Source: a virus. Taken from it: a stretch of DNA of 64,000 nt. The notes under the pieces are model-generated. The model made no database searches, had not been told where the DNA came from, and saw nothing but the letters and a program-made list of their open reading frames with translations. The first letter of the stretch is position 1, and every line of letters begins with the position of its first letter. Below are positions 32,943-41,938 of this stretch, in pieces. The stretch covers positions 38,736-102,735 of IMG/VR virus record IMGVR_UViG_3300043772_001004, one strand, 5' to 3'. A program made the position numbers and the translations under genes.

Positions 32943-35687
32943 TTATTTTTCTTTCTTTGGATTGCCATCATATTTGTTTTTGTTTTCCTGTGCAATTTGT
33001 AGTTGTTTCTCTGCAATTTCCCTTTCTGTCTGAAGTCTTTCTCTTTCTATCTGGTTCTTCTGGTTCTCAATAGTCATTCTATTTACTTCTTTTTCTCTTT
33101 GAAGTCCAGTTTGTTCTTGATACTGTTCAGTCTCTCTAATATCTTTCATTGCATCTCTATAGTCAGACATTTGATTTTGATCAACATCTGCCGTAGCTCC
33201 ATAACCTGCAGCTCTAATTTCAGCAACCAAGATATCTCTTTGTCTGTTTTTCTCATTTTCAGCAGCAACAGAATCAATCTTCATTTGCTCAATCTCTTGT
33301 TGTTTTTGAAGTTGTTCTTGTTGCATTTGCTGTTGCTGTTGCATTTCTTGTTGTTTCTGCTGTTGTTGTTTTTGTTCAGAATCCTTAAGAACAACATTAA
33401 GAGCAGCAATAGAGTCTGACTGAACAACTTTACCTAGATCAAAAATAGATGCGCCTGTAGTATTATTTTGAATTGCCATTTGCTTTAACTGCTCAAGAAT
33501 AGCTCTATGATTTGCATTAGTACTAATAGCAATATTAAGATCTCTAAGTAAAAGATCAGTACCGTTAATTTCAAAGTTTACTTTCTCATCTGCAGAAGTA
33601 ATATAAGTTAATCTAGCAGATGGTTTAGTAGAATGATAGTATTGAGCTAAGTCAGTTCTCATCTGATGCACCCTAGGCATTAGATAATCACAATGCTGAA
33701 TAAAGAATATTTCTGTTTGAGCATAAGATGCTTGCATTGCCTGTTCTACTCCGGTAGCAGTTGATTGAGATAATTGTTGCCCCATTCTTTGAGGGTTAAC
33801 TCCAATTACTTCATATGCTTGTTGTTTAAAGTAGTTAGCTAAATTTATCCTAGACATTAATCTATTTGTTTGTTCTAGATCTAGTTTTTGGAAGTGTTGG
33901 AAGTTTAATGCATTCTCTGTATTTGTGATAGATGTATCTAAAGGAAGAATCTGGAAATTCTTCATTGCTACATAAGCTTTAGCATAATTACCTTTACCCC
34001 AATCTTCACCTAATGAATGTCTTGGTAAAGAGTTTTGATCAAGCATGATTACTGTACCAAGCTCATCAATTAATATATCTGCAATCTGATTGTTTACAAT
34101 GTTATATCCAATCTGGTATGGCTTCATTAAGTCAATAAGTGCAGTAGACTTAGTATTTCTATCTGAGAATACAGATCCTTCTACAGGAAGTTTACATCCA
34201 TATAAATTAGAATCTCCTTTAAACTGAAACTTAAGTGGGCCAATGTGGTTTCTATTTACACCAATATAGATAGGTGAGAATCCACCTGGGTTATTCATAC
34301 CCCAGAATGAAGGTACATTTGGTCCTATTTTTACTCCACCCCATACCTCATTAATCCAGATCCAATCTATATGCTCTCCAAAAAGTAAATTATCTTTTGT
34401 TTTATTTTTAAAGAGTCTAGTATCATATATTGGTTTATCTGTTATCTTATAGTCTTCTGTAACTATATCATTACTTACTTCACCTTCTTCTGTGATCTTT
34501 ACAAGATGTCCAACTTTTCTTTGTGACTTCCAGTATGCTTGAGTTACTCTAAGTAAGTATGCCGTACCTTGATCATAGTAATCTTCACCCTGAGAAAGTA
34601 TCTGAGTAACAACATCTGCTCCATCTAATACATTACCAGACATGAAAGATGTGTATTGTCTATATGCAAGAGATGGCATATTAGTATTCCATTCATGTGT
34701 TTTTGTACCATCATAGAATGAACCATCATTTTGTAGACCCCCAATATTATATCCAGCAGATCTAATTGGATATACAGACTCTAGAGCCTCATGTTGTTCT
34801 GTAGTAAGTAAGTGTCCAAATTTATCAATTACATCTGACACAGTGTACATATCTGTTTTACCTACCCAGTTTCCTTGTGAGGTATATCTAACATCTGGAG
34901 ACTTGTGATAGAATGTTAAAAGTGGATTCCATAATTCTACATCATAGTCATCTTCCATCATGTGAAAATGCCAGAACTCTCTATCAGTAATAAGCATATC
35001 TCTAAATGCTCTTTCCTCAAGTTCATCCATTCTAAATCTTTCTACATCTACTTTATGCTGATGTTCTGCCCACTGCTCTACCATTGAACGGTAATCTTTT
35101 TTGAAAAACTGTTCAATCTCTGGTAAAGTTTTTAAATTTTCAGGCTGTAGTTGTTTTGTGGCTTCTTCTGAATTTGGATCTAAACCTTGTTCAAGCATAG
35201 CTGCTAACATTTTAGTTGCAGCATCTGCCATTAAAGTTTGCTCAACCATTCCTCTTTTTTGCTCAAGCATCTCATTGTAAGAGAAATCATCAATGGCTCT
35301 ATAGGTAAGTCTAGTAGATCTTTTAGCAAATTCAGCTACTAGTACATTAACAACATTGGGTATAATAGGATAAAACTTTAGTTCAAGGGCTGATACATCT
35401 TCTTTGGTTAATACCTCTATAATATCTTTATACTCATTATCCTCTTCAAAAATATAGTCAGATCTATCAATTACCCCTTTTGCAAGTTTATAGTTTTTTA
35501 GTAACCGTCTAGCATTTCTTCTTATTTGTTTTAATCCTTGCCATTCTAACCAGTCTAAGTTCCAGGCAGCCCATTCTTCAGTTTTATCTTTTTTAGGTAA
35601 AAACTGTAATGGTTGGGTAATACTACCTAATCTATTCTGTTCTGTTTTAGCTCCTTTCTTAAGTTGTAATGCGTTATATACTTGCAT
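32943..35687 (-). CDS. Portal protein
   Basis: 914 residues, long for a portal but in the range of crAss-like portals. Residues about 110-145 (FYPIIPNVVNVLVAEFAKR) give the 'P..vnvlv.Ef.kR' helix typical of that group; the core contains a helical stem and wing domains. The C-terminal 200 residues are a long Gln/Glu/Lys-rich coiled coil (runs such as QQQQKQQEMQQQQQM and QIERERLQTEREIAEKQL), probably the barrel that projects into the capsid. It lies six bases from the terminase gene. The portal is the unique vertex through which DNA is packaged and ejected. Confidence 0.85.
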   Translation of the reverse strand: MQVYNALQLKKGAKTEQNRLGSITQPLQFLPKKDKTEEWAAWNLDWLEWQGLKQIRRNARRLLKNYKLAKGVIDRSDYIFEEDNEYKDIIEVLTKEDVSALELKFYPIIPNVVNVLVAEFAKRSTRLTYRAIDDFSYNEMLEQKRGMVEQTLMADAATKMLAAMLEQGLDPNSEEATKQLQPENLKTLPEIEQFFKKDYRSMVEQWAEHQHKVDVERFRMDELEERAFRDMLITDREFWHFHMMEDDYDVELWNPLLTFYHKSPDVRYTSQGNWVGKTDMYTVSDVIDKFGHLLTTEQHEALESVYPIRSAGYNIGGLQNDGSFYDGTKTHEWNTNMPSLAYRQYTSFMSGNVLDGADVVTQILSQGEDYYDQGTAYLLRVTQAYWKSQRKVGHLVKITEEGEVSNDIVTEDYKITDKPIYDTRLFKNKTKDNLLFGEHIDWIWINEVWGGVKIGPNVPSFWGMNNPGGFSPIYIGVNRNHIGPLKFQFKGDSNLYGCKLPVEGSVFSDRNTKSTALIDLMKPYQIGYNIVNNQIADILIDELGTVIMLDQNSLPRHSLGEDWGKGNYAKAYVAMKNFQILPLDTSITNTENALNFQHFQKLDLEQTNRLMSRINLANYFKQQAYEVIGVNPQRMGQQLSQSTATGVEQAMQASYAQTEIFFIQHCDYLMPRVHQMRTDLAQYYHSTKPSARLTYITSADEKVNFEINGTDLLLRDLNIAISTNANHRAILEQLKQMAIQNNTTGASIFDLGKVVQSDSIAALNVVLKDSEQKQQQQKQQEMQQQQQMQQEQLQKQQEIEQMKIDSVAAENEKNRQRDILVAEIRAAGYGATADVDQNQMSDYRDAMKDIRETEQYQEQTGLQREKEVNRMTIENQKNQIERERLQTEREIAEKQLQIAQENKNKYDGNPKKEK

Positions 35688-35693
35688 AACCTA

Positions 35694-37892
35694 TTATTTA
35701 ATATTTTTAAATGCAGATCTTTTAAACCCTCCACTACTGTTCATCATTTTATTCCCCATATGTTTAAACGGACTCTTATTTAATTTAAACAAATTTTCTG
35801 ACTTTTGCAAGTTTTTAGCAGCATCATCCATTATTGCTCTTCTTAAATAACCTCTGTTAGATTGTTGTATTTTCATGAACCCAACCAATGCTGCAAAAGA
35901 AACCAGTCTATCCACGTTTACACCTTCTGAGTATTCTCTCATCTCTTTGATTAACATTGGATCAGGAATTCTTTCTATACCATAAACTGTTTTTACTACA
36001 GTACCATCTGGTTTTACTTCTTGATCTAATTCTTCTTTAGTATATTCTATAGCATAGCTTAGTAAGTGTGCTTTAAATAATGTACCGGTATTTTTCCATC
36101 CATATTCTTGAAACACATTGTTGTTAGAACCTAAGTCTTTTAGAAACATAATCTGACTTTTTGGAACTAAATACCTTTGCTTTCTTCTTTGGATCATGTA
36201 CTGTATAAACAATGAGATATTATTTTCTACTAGTGCCCAAGCATTATACCACTCTATTATAAGTTCTAATTGTTTATGTGTTTGATTAATATCATCATAT
36301 CTACCACACCAAGCTGCTACTATTTTATCTTGTTCTATATATGTCTCTATCTCAGTACCTGTATGTCTTGCTACTTGTACTGGAGCTTTCATTATATATA
36401 TGGAACATAGTGATTCTGAGGTAGTTGTCTTTCCTTCACCAACAGGGTCAATAGATGCATAATACTGTCCAAATTGTGGATCTGCAATAGGTCTTTCCCA
36501 AACAACTAGACATCCAGTTTTATCTTCTGTCTTCTTATTAACTGGGAATTCCATGATAGGCCTTTTGTTACTTTTTGTAACTATAGCTTTTCCTTCTGCA
36601 TCTGCAGAAATATCTAAGAACTCATAAGCATATTCTTTTTCTTCTATTCTTCTTTCCTGTGCAGCAAGAAGATGTGGTGGGAATACAGATACTGTTCTAT
36701 GGGCAAATGCCTCTCTAATATTTCTAGGATGCTGAGAGATTCTTAACTGATAATCTTCTGGGGCAAGTTCTTCCTTCCACTGTTTAAACTGTTTGTCCAA
36801 TGCTTCTAATGCATCTTCTACAAGTGAATTACCATAATCATCTATGTGTGGAGGCATAGACCATTGCTCAGGAATAAACAAACCTGAGAGACCTGTTGTT
36901 CCTTTCTCATCTATTAGATCTGTTTCCACTGCATAGATATCTTTAGATGTAGGATTTAAGATCATGTCCTTAAGTGGAAGACATTGTGATAAATCACCCA
37001 CAGATCCTGCAGCTATAAATACTCCTGTAGTAAGTAAACCAGATCTCATTGCTGGTCTCATGTACTCATATGTATGGTCCATCTTAGGTGCAATCCCAGC
37101 TTCTTCATGAAAGAAGTATTTAACTGGACCCCCTACACCATTTGTTGGATCTTTCTCAAATGACATGCCTTGCATTGTACCTTTAAGACCAACTTCATTT
37201 TTTCTATCTCCTTTTCTTACTTCAATCTTCTGTTGCCACATCATTACTTTATGTGGAGTCATTGGCCTATACCATGCAGTATGCTCATTTAAGAAAGCAG
37301 CATATTCATCTAAGAACTTCCAAGAACCTTTCTCATTTATATAATCTTTAAGACTTGCTCCTATTTTCAGAGTAACCCCAGCTTCAAACCAAATCTGGTT
37401 TAATAGCTTAGCCATGTGAAAATAAGAAGAAGCTATCTGTCTTTTTTTAAGAATAGCTACATGCTTATAGTTGAGCTCTGCCAATAGTTCATAGAGGGCC
37501 ATGTGATATTGGGCATCCCTGATTTTAGCAAAGTCAAAGATTTGTTGTTCCTTATCAAATATTGGTAAGAAATTGAGCCACATATAGTAATCTCTTGTAA
37601 GATACCAAGTGTTTTCTCCTGACTTGTAAATAACTCCTCTTCTACATCTAAGCTTTTGTTCATCCCAGTAATTGATGAAGTCTTTGGACTTAAATGGAGA
37701 GTCGCAGTAATATCCATTTCCTCTAAAGGTTCTTGATTCAGAATTAAATAATAAGCTAGTTTCATCAAAATTATATTTACCAGGTTCTTTAAAAATGTCT
37801 CTTATAAATGTAGCAAAGTCTTCTCTTGAAGAAAAGTCTGTAACAGTCCAAGTTCCATTGTCATAGGTTGGTATGTTTTCAAATATCTCCAT
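35694..37892 (-). CDS. terL: Terminase large subunit
   Basis: 732 residues, the packaging motor. The ATPase Walker A region is LKKRQIASSYFHMAK at about 148-162, a variant of the 'KKRQiG.S' form seen in crAss-like terminases with a degenerate P-loop. Walker B is KYFFHEEAG with E263/E264. The nuclease domain begins YYASIDPVGEG with D482, followed by acidic positions in ALVENN and near DRLVSFAAL. The C-terminus is basic and ends SSGGFKRSAFKNIK, a GG-bearing tail. It lies directly upstream of the portal gene. The ATG overlaps the upstream gene's stop by one base. Confidence 0.9.
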   Translation of the reverse strand: MEIFENIPTYDNGTWTVTDFSSREDFATFIRDIFKEPGKYNFDETSLLFNSESRTFRGNGYYCDSPFKSKDFINYWDEQKLRCRRGVIYKSGENTWYLTRDYYMWLNFLPIFDKEQQIFDFAKIRDAQYHMALYELLAELNYKHVAILKKRQIASSYFHMAKLLNQIWFEAGVTLKIGASLKDYINEKGSWKFLDEYAAFLNEHTAWYRPMTPHKVMMWQQKIEVRKGDRKNEVGLKGTMQGMSFEKDPTNGVGGPVKYFFHEEAGIAPKMDHTYEYMRPAMRSGLLTTGVFIAAGSVGDLSQCLPLKDMILNPTSKDIYAVETDLIDEKGTTGLSGLFIPEQWSMPPHIDDYGNSLVEDALEALDKQFKQWKEELAPEDYQLRISQHPRNIREAFAHRTVSVFPPHLLAAQERRIEEKEYAYEFLDISADAEGKAIVTKSNKRPIMEFPVNKKTEDKTGCLVVWERPIADPQFGQYYASIDPVGEGKTTTSESLCSIYIMKAPVQVARHTGTEIETYIEQDKIVAAWCGRYDDINQTHKQLELIIEWYNAWALVENNISLFIQYMIQRRKQRYLVPKSQIMFLKDLGSNNNVFQEYGWKNTGTLFKAHLLSYAIEYTKEELDQEVKPDGTVVKTVYGIERIPDPMLIKEMREYSEGVNVDRLVSFAALVGFMKIQQSNRGYLRRAIMDDAAKNLQKSENLFKLNKSPFKHMGNKMMNSSGGFKRSAFKNIK

Positions 37893-38407
37893 TACTGATC
37901 ATATGCCATTCCAATACCACCTCTTACTCTACTAGATTGTTCTTCCTGTAGATCTTTATATGCACCTTTAAATGATGCTCTAATTGCCTCATAGTTCTTA
38001 GCAGCATTTACTAAAGCTGTAATATTACCATCCCGCCCGTGTGTGATAGGTGTAGTTTCCATATATCTACCTAATCTATCTAACATGGATGCAATACCTT
38101 TGTATGCTCTGGATGTAGGTGTTTCATACATTCTCTGGCAAAACTGTAATGCTATGTATATATCTTCATCTTCAGTAGAAAAATCTGCATCTATTTGTTC
38201 CAGAATTAAAGACTCCTTATCTAAATCCGGTGTATAGAAAAATGGATTAAGATCTGGATTAGGACATGTCATATAAAATAAGTACTGATATATCTTGATA
38301 TAGTTATCAGGATAGTTATCCATAACCATCTTAAGTGCCTTCAAGGTATAGCAATGTTCTGTGGGAATTACTTTACCATTCTGTATGTCAAATAGTTTTA
38401 CAATCAT
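37892..38407 (-). CDS. Conserved gene before TerL; candidate small terminase or packaging factor
   Basis: 171 residues. It has an N-terminal beta/helix part (MIVKLFDIQNGKVIPTEHCYTL), a helical middle and a C-terminal segment with NYEAIRASFKGAYKDLQEEQ followed by RVRGGIGMAYDQ. It overlaps TerL by one base and the upstream nuclease gene by four, so it is part of the packaging operon. TerS genes usually lie here, but no helix-turn-helix can be confirmed. The call is by position. Confidence 0.65.
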   Translation of the reverse strand: MIVKLFDIQNGKVIPTEHCYTLKALKMVMDNYPDNYIKIYQYLFYMTCPNPDLNPFFYTPDLDKESLILEQIDADFSTEDEDIYIALQFCQRMYETPTSRAYKGIASMLDRLGRYMETTPITHGRDGNITALVNAAKNYEAIRASFKGAYKDLQEEQSSRVRGGIGMAYDQ

Positions 38408-39237
38408 TTCTTTTTAATTTTATCTTTATTATCATGCAAGTAATGCATAATAGCTGTTACTTCATCTTTTAGATAAGGTATCTCCATTTGTACTACATCT
38501 TTAACAATAGGGTCACCATTGTCATCATAGCTTGTTAATGGATACCCATATCTATCTTCCCCCTCTGTCTCAAATAGTATATGATGAATAAATATTTTCC
38601 CAGGTTGCAATTTGGGATTATGCTTTAGAATCATATACATATAAATACTTAGCTGTAAACAGTAGTGATTAAAATTACAGTCATCTAAATTAGATACAGG
38701 AGAGAGTAACTTTTCAGAAACTCCCTCCCAATCTTTGTATGATTCAGTCTTGATCTCTTTATTAGTTTTGTAATCAATAATGTTTATTTTACCATTAACT
38801 ACTTCTACGAGATCTGACTGACCACAGATGCCTACTGATTTAAGATAAACCATATGCTCTGGATACACGCCTGGCTCTAATTTTTGTGTAGGAGCTGTCT
38901 TAATTCCATTTGCTAAATCATTAGGTTTAAACACTGGAACTGTAACACCTTCTCTTTCTATTGAAGCTAAAGAACATAAGTCAGCTTCTCTTTGGTTATG
39001 ATAGAATGTTCCAAGAGTAACTGCTCTTTCTGATTCTGCATTCCAAATAGATATAATATCTTTTGGTGAAAAGCCATACCATTTAGATCTCTTATTCTTA
39101 CATACCTTCTTTGCAATTTTCTCTGCATCAAAAGGTTTTTTAAAATGAGATACTAGTGTAGTAACACTTATCCAATTAATCTCTGAGCCATCATTGCTTT
39201 TATAGCTATGATCTTTGGCATTAAATACTATACTCAT
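38404..39237 (-). CDS. PD-(D/E)XK nuclease, RecB/Cas4-like exonuclease
   Basis: 277 residues. The catalytic core is visible as GQSDLVEVVNGKINIIDYKT, giving a D in GQSD, then D-x-K in IIDYKTNKE, the PD-(D/E)XK order seen in RecB-family and phage exonucleases. The N-terminal region (FNAKDHSYKSNDGSEINWISVTTLVSHF) matches the opening of PDDEXK_1-type proteins. A helix with NHYCLQLSIYMYML fits the conserved glutamine-containing QxxxY motif. It is coupled by overlap to the genes on both sides. It probably processes DNA ends during replication or packaging. Confidence 0.8.
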   Translation of the reverse strand: MSIVFNAKDHSYKSNDGSEINWISVTTLVSHFKKPFDAEKIAKKVCKNKRSKWYGFSPKDIISIWNAESERAVTLGTFYHNQREADLCSLASIEREGVTVPVFKPNDLANGIKTAPTQKLEPGVYPEHMVYLKSVGICGQSDLVEVVNGKINIIDYKTNKEIKTESYKDWEGVSEKLLSPVSNLDDCNFNHYCLQLSIYMYMILKHNPKLQPGKIFIHHILFETEGEDRYGYPLTSYDDNGDPIVKDVVQMEIPYLKDEVTAIMHYLHDNKDKIKKK

Positions 39238-39527
39238 AGTTTTTCTAATTGTTGTTCTTCTTCTTCTGTACTAATAGCTTGCCATTTACCAAGAGGACAT
39301 TCTGAAGCTAATGATCTGGTTTTAAATGTAAGTGAACACCCACATTCATTGCAACAAGGTGCTGTTCCTTTTACTGCACATTTTCTACCTTTGCTTGGAC
39401 AACTATCACAGATATCATATCTAAGTCTAGATATTTCTTCTACTGTTTCATCTCTAATAACACTATTAGTTATCCCCTCCACTATCTGTTTCCGGTTTTC
39501 CCAAATTAGTTTTAGTGTATTTTTCAT
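39234..39527 (-). CDS. Zinc-binding phage protein, CDSCPS...CGCSL type
   Basis: 97 residues. The opening LIWENRKQIVEGITN and the central CDSCPSKGRKCAV, CCNECGCSLTFKTRS, CPLGKW match a small zinc protein common in large Bacteroidota phages. The cysteine pairs are C40/C43, C49 and C58-59/C62/C64, with C77. It overlaps the upstream HU-like gene by 62 bases, which seems real because both products look conserved. The function is unknown; DNA or RNA binding is likely. Confidence 0.75.
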   Translation of the reverse strand: MKNTLKLIWENRKQIVEGITNSVIRDETVEEISRLRYDICDSCPSKGRKCAVKGTAPCCNECGCSLTFKTRSLASECPLGKWQAISTEEEEQQLEKL

Positions 39528-39873
39528 CTTTAAAGTTTTTTCTTTTTAGTAATTCATTTTCTGCCTTATCATGAATTTTATTTAAAAGATCTAATTTCTC
39601 TTCTACATTCTTTTTATTATGATAAGCACCAAATGTAGAGACATCATGATTCTTTAAAACCTTTTCATAATGGGGAATTGCTTTTTTTACCTTTTGAATT
39701 TTAATTACAAAATGACCTAAACCATCTACATTTATTCTTAAATCAGTAAGATTGCTTAGTTTTTTTCTTAATGTTTTATAATAAAATTCAATTAAATCTT
39801 CTGCTAAACCTTCTTGTATTTCAAACTCCTTAGTTAGTTCTTTGTATAATTTATTTGCCTTCTTTGGAGTCAT
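39466..39873 (-). CDS. HU/IHF-like DNA-binding protein
   Basis: 135 residues. The segment LAEDLIEFYYKTLRKKLSNLTDLRINVDGLGHFVIKI (about 23-59) resembles the helix-helix-strand start of the HU/IHF family ('d.iea.yk.irk.ls....i.v.GlG.F.i'). A Lys-rich helical tail follows, ending in SGGDN. HU proteins bend and compact DNA. It overlaps neighbours by 22 and 62 bases. The assignment is by pattern and needs a profile search. Confidence 0.65.
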   Translation of the reverse strand: MTPKKANKLYKELTKEFEIQEGLAEDLIEFYYKTLRKKLSNLTDLRINVDGLGHFVIKIQKVKKAIPHYEKVLKNHDVSTFGAYHNKKNVEEKLDLLNKIHDKAENELLKRKNFKDEKYTKTNLGKPETDSGGDN

Positions 39874-40231
39874 TACTTAAAAATTTAAAATCTAAAAGTA
39901 TAATACCTTCTGTTTGAACTTTTAAATCAGGATTTAACATTATAAATTTTTTATTGTTAGGATCCTTGATAACAAGTTTATTTTTCTCAGCTTTATTTAT
40001 ACAATTTCTAACAGTTTGCGGAGATTTAAAAATCCAATCTTCTTCTGAAGAAGCATCAAGACAAAAATTACTTAGTTCTATTGGTTGATTGAAACTAAGT
40101 AAAGCAAGGCAATTTAAATCAGATTCACTTAATGATACTCTATTAATATAAGAATATGTAAGGATCTGGAATTTAACTACATCCCATTTAGGCATTTTAA
40201 CCTTTTTCTGAACTTGATTAACAAGTGCCAT
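39851..40231 (-). CDS. Winged-helix-like DNA-binding protein
   Basis: 126 residues. After a basic start (QVQKKVKMPKWDVVKFQILTYSYINRV) the segment SLSESDLNCLALLSFNQPIELSNFC...SPQTVRNCINKAEKNKLVIKDPNNKKFIML fits a winged helix: three helices, a recognition helix at QTVRNCINKAEKN and a beta wing. Phage terminase small subunits or operon regulators can look like this. It is in the DNA-handling block before terminase. No family is certain. Confidence 0.65.
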   Translation of the reverse strand: MALVNQVQKKVKMPKWDVVKFQILTYSYINRVSLSESDLNCLALLSFNQPIELSNFCLDASSEEDWIFKSPQTVRNCINKAEKNKLVIKDPNNKKFIMLNPDLKVQTEGIILLDFKFLSNDSKEGK

Positions 40232-40512
40232 TAACCTCTTTTAAGTTTTTTACCATTAGAAGGTGCTTGTTCTGTAGGCATTGTAGAATCATCTTCTTCT
40301 TGTGTAGGTTGAGCAGCAGCCATCATTGTTGCATATTGCATTTGCATTGAAACTCTTTTGTACCTAGCTTCTTCAACTTCTGTAAGCAGTTTCTCATATT
40401 TAGCTTGTGCTTCTAAATAAGGAACTGAGCTTTCATAAAATTGTTTCATTTCTTCTCTTCTAGCTTCTAACTGTTCTGGAGATAGTTGCTCATTCATTTG
40501 TTGGTTTTCCAT
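40231..40512 (-). CDS. Small Gln/Glu-rich coiled-coil protein
   Basis: 93 residues. It is helical from the start (SPEQLEARREEMKQFYESSVPYLEAQAKYEKLLTEVEEARYKR) and ends with an acidic/Lys tail (TQEEDDSTMPTEQ... KKLKRG). It appears to be a coiled coil without an enzymatic motif. It is the first gene of the block after the lysis cassette's terminator, one base from the winged-helix gene. The function is unknown. Confidence 0.6.
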   Translation of the reverse strand: MENQQMNEQLSPEQLEARREEMKQFYESSVPYLEAQAKYEKLLTEVEEARYKRVSMQMQYATMMAAAQPTQEEDDSTMPTEQAPSNGKKLKRG

Positions 40513-40570
40513 AATATTTTTATTTAAAGTTTACACAAATATATATAAAATAAGTTTAAATAAAACAAGT

Positions 40571-40605
40571 TTAAAATAAAATCCAGGCATAGTATATACC
40601 TGGAT
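40571..40605 (-). terminator. Terminator at the end of the lysis cassette
   Basis: The minus strand reads ATCCAGG, an eleven-base loop, CCTGGAT, then TTTATTTTAA. The 7-bp stem (40599-40605 with 40581-40587) lies about 30 nt after the small gene that ends at 40634, closing the fibre/lysis transcript. Confidence 0.75.
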
Positions 40606-40633
40606 CACCTTACTTAGAGAAGTTTAAGTAATA

Positions 40634-40792
40634 TTATCTGTTCTTAATAGTAAGATTTAATATGGTCAGTAAGTAAAAGTTTCTAGATATATCCATTTCA
40701 AATGAAAGAATATCTAATGAAGACAATCTTACTCTAATCATTATCTTATCCCATTGTTTTGTGGATGATTTCCAAGAGTTTCTAAATTTCAT
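40634..40792 (-). CDS. Small gene coupled to the endolysin
   Basis: 52 residues (MKFRNSWKSSTKQWDKIMIR, then a Leu/Ile-rich C-terminus). Its ATG lies 2 bases from the endolysin stop and the terminator follows about 30 nt after its own stop, so the position fits a real gene. The product is basic then hydrophobic, but no clear membrane helix is seen. No family is recognised; it might be a lysis regulator. Confidence 0.4.
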   Translation of the reverse strand: MKFRNSWKSSTKQWDKIMIRVRLSSLDILSFEMDISRNFYLLTILNLTIKNR

Positions 40793-40793
40793 A

Positions 40794-41441
40794 TTATAGG
40801 TTTTTTAACATGTCTATTACTTTAGGATCTGGATACATGTCACTCTTATCTTTTCTTACAGAGTTGTGTGTATAGATTCCAGGAACCCCTTTAAATGCTT
40901 CTTTATCAATTGCCCAGATTTCTGATCTATAAGTCTTAGGAATATCATATGTTTCACATAAGTATTCTACAAGTTGTCTTAGAGATTCAATCTGTGCATC
41001 TGAATATTTGTACCAATATTTGGTACCTTTAAATGGTGTCTCAAGAGTTGTTATATTCTCTGGTTTAACTACACCATTTACATAGTTATAGTATTTGCCA
41101 TTGCGGAGTTTTAATGGACCCCAGTTGCAAACTTCTATACCTACAGAAAGTTTATTTAAGTTCTGATACTTTGCACCATTCTTAGTAAAGTCTTCTGAAT
41201 CAATACCTAAATGCCAAGCCCAATGTTTAGATGAGAAGCATTGTACAATGTCCCCATTCTCACCAATAACAAATGCAGTTGCTATTCTTGTATCATTACT
41301 ATTCCAGTATCTTGATACAGCTACTGCATTGCCTCCACCTGCTGTATGATGCAGGTAGATTTGTGTCTTCTTAGACTCTTCAGCATAGAACTGATCTTTG
41401 TCTAATCTTGCTTGAACAATTTTATTAATATCCAGTTTCAT
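40794..41441 (-). CDS. Endolysin, N-acetylmuramoyl-L-alanine amidase (Amidase_2)
   Basis: 215 residues. The Amidase_2 core is clear: QIYLHHTAGGG with H31/H32, AFVIGENGDIVQCFSSKHWAWHLG, NKLSVGIEVCNWG, and the C-terminal THNSVRKDKSD with H192 and D201. These supply the zinc ligands and catalytic residues of peptidoglycan amidases of the T7 lysozyme/PGRP type. No signal peptide is present, so export needs the neighbouring holin. It is one base from the holin gene and three genes form a spanin-holin-endolysin cassette. Confidence 0.9.
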   Translation of the reverse strand: MKLDINKIVQARLDKDQFYAEESKKTQIYLHHTAGGGNAVAVSRYWNSNDTRIATAFVIGENGDIVQCFSSKHWAWHLGIDSEDFTKNGAKYQNLNKLSVGIEVCNWGPLKLRNGKYYNYVNGVVKPENITTLETPFKGTKYWYKYSDAQIESLRQLVEYLCETYDIPKTYRSEIWAIDKEAFKGVPGIYTHNSVRKDKSDMYPDPKVIDMLKNL

Positions 41442-41938
41442 TAGTTCTTGATGTCTTTGTAAGTGTCTGATGCGTCTTTTAAACCTTTTCTTAATTTCTT
41501 TACAGTATCACAAGTTTTTCTAAGTACATTGTTTCCGGTAATATCAAACCAGTTTTCATTAATAGAAGCTAATTCTATAATTGAGAATATACCTAGTAGG
41601 ATATTAGTTAAAATAGCTGGTACAGAAATTACAAAAGAAAACCCTAAGAAGTCAAGTAAGCTATTTGCAAATGGAGTTAATGCATAATAGTCTAATGGAA
41701 ATACTACACCTGCAGTGATATAATATCCTAGAGATTTGTATACATATCCTTGTCTAAGAATTCTAGATTGAAATATATCTCTGTATTTTCTTTTAGTTTG
41801 TTTAGCTATTTTTCTAAGAGATATTAGTTTAACTACAGTATCTACAAAGATTATAAACATTAAAACAAGAACCATAATTTCAATTGGTGCAAAGAAAGAA
41901 GAGACTGCCAAGATTCCTAAAGTTATATTTGTTTTCAT
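41441..41938 (-). CDS. Holin, phage_holin_4-like
   Basis: 165 residues with hydrophobic segments at about 5-37 (ITLGILAVSSFFAPIEIMVLVLMFIIFVD), 76-94 and 98-122 (FSFVISVPAILTNILLGIFSI), separated by a basic loop (RKIAKQTKRKYRD). The C-terminus is Lys-rich and soluble. The arrangement matches Bacteroidota phage holins of the holin_4 type that control access of the amidase to the cell wall. It overlaps the spanin gene by four bases and the endolysin gene by one. Confidence 0.75.
   Translation of the reverse strand: MKTNITLGILAVSSFFAPIEIMVLVLMFIIFVDTVVKLISLRKIAKQTKRKYRDIFQSRILRQGYVYKSLGYYITAGVVFPLDYYALTPFANSLLDFLGFSFVISVPAILTNILLGIFSIIELASINENWFDITGNNVLRKTCDTVKKLRKGLKDASDTYKDIKN

Noticed and set aside
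33003-33419. 138-residue plus-strand ORF in the portal gene
   Set aside because: It is the reverse reading of the portal's Gln/Glu-rich coiled coil, giving Leu/Phe/Ser runs without protein-like pattern.
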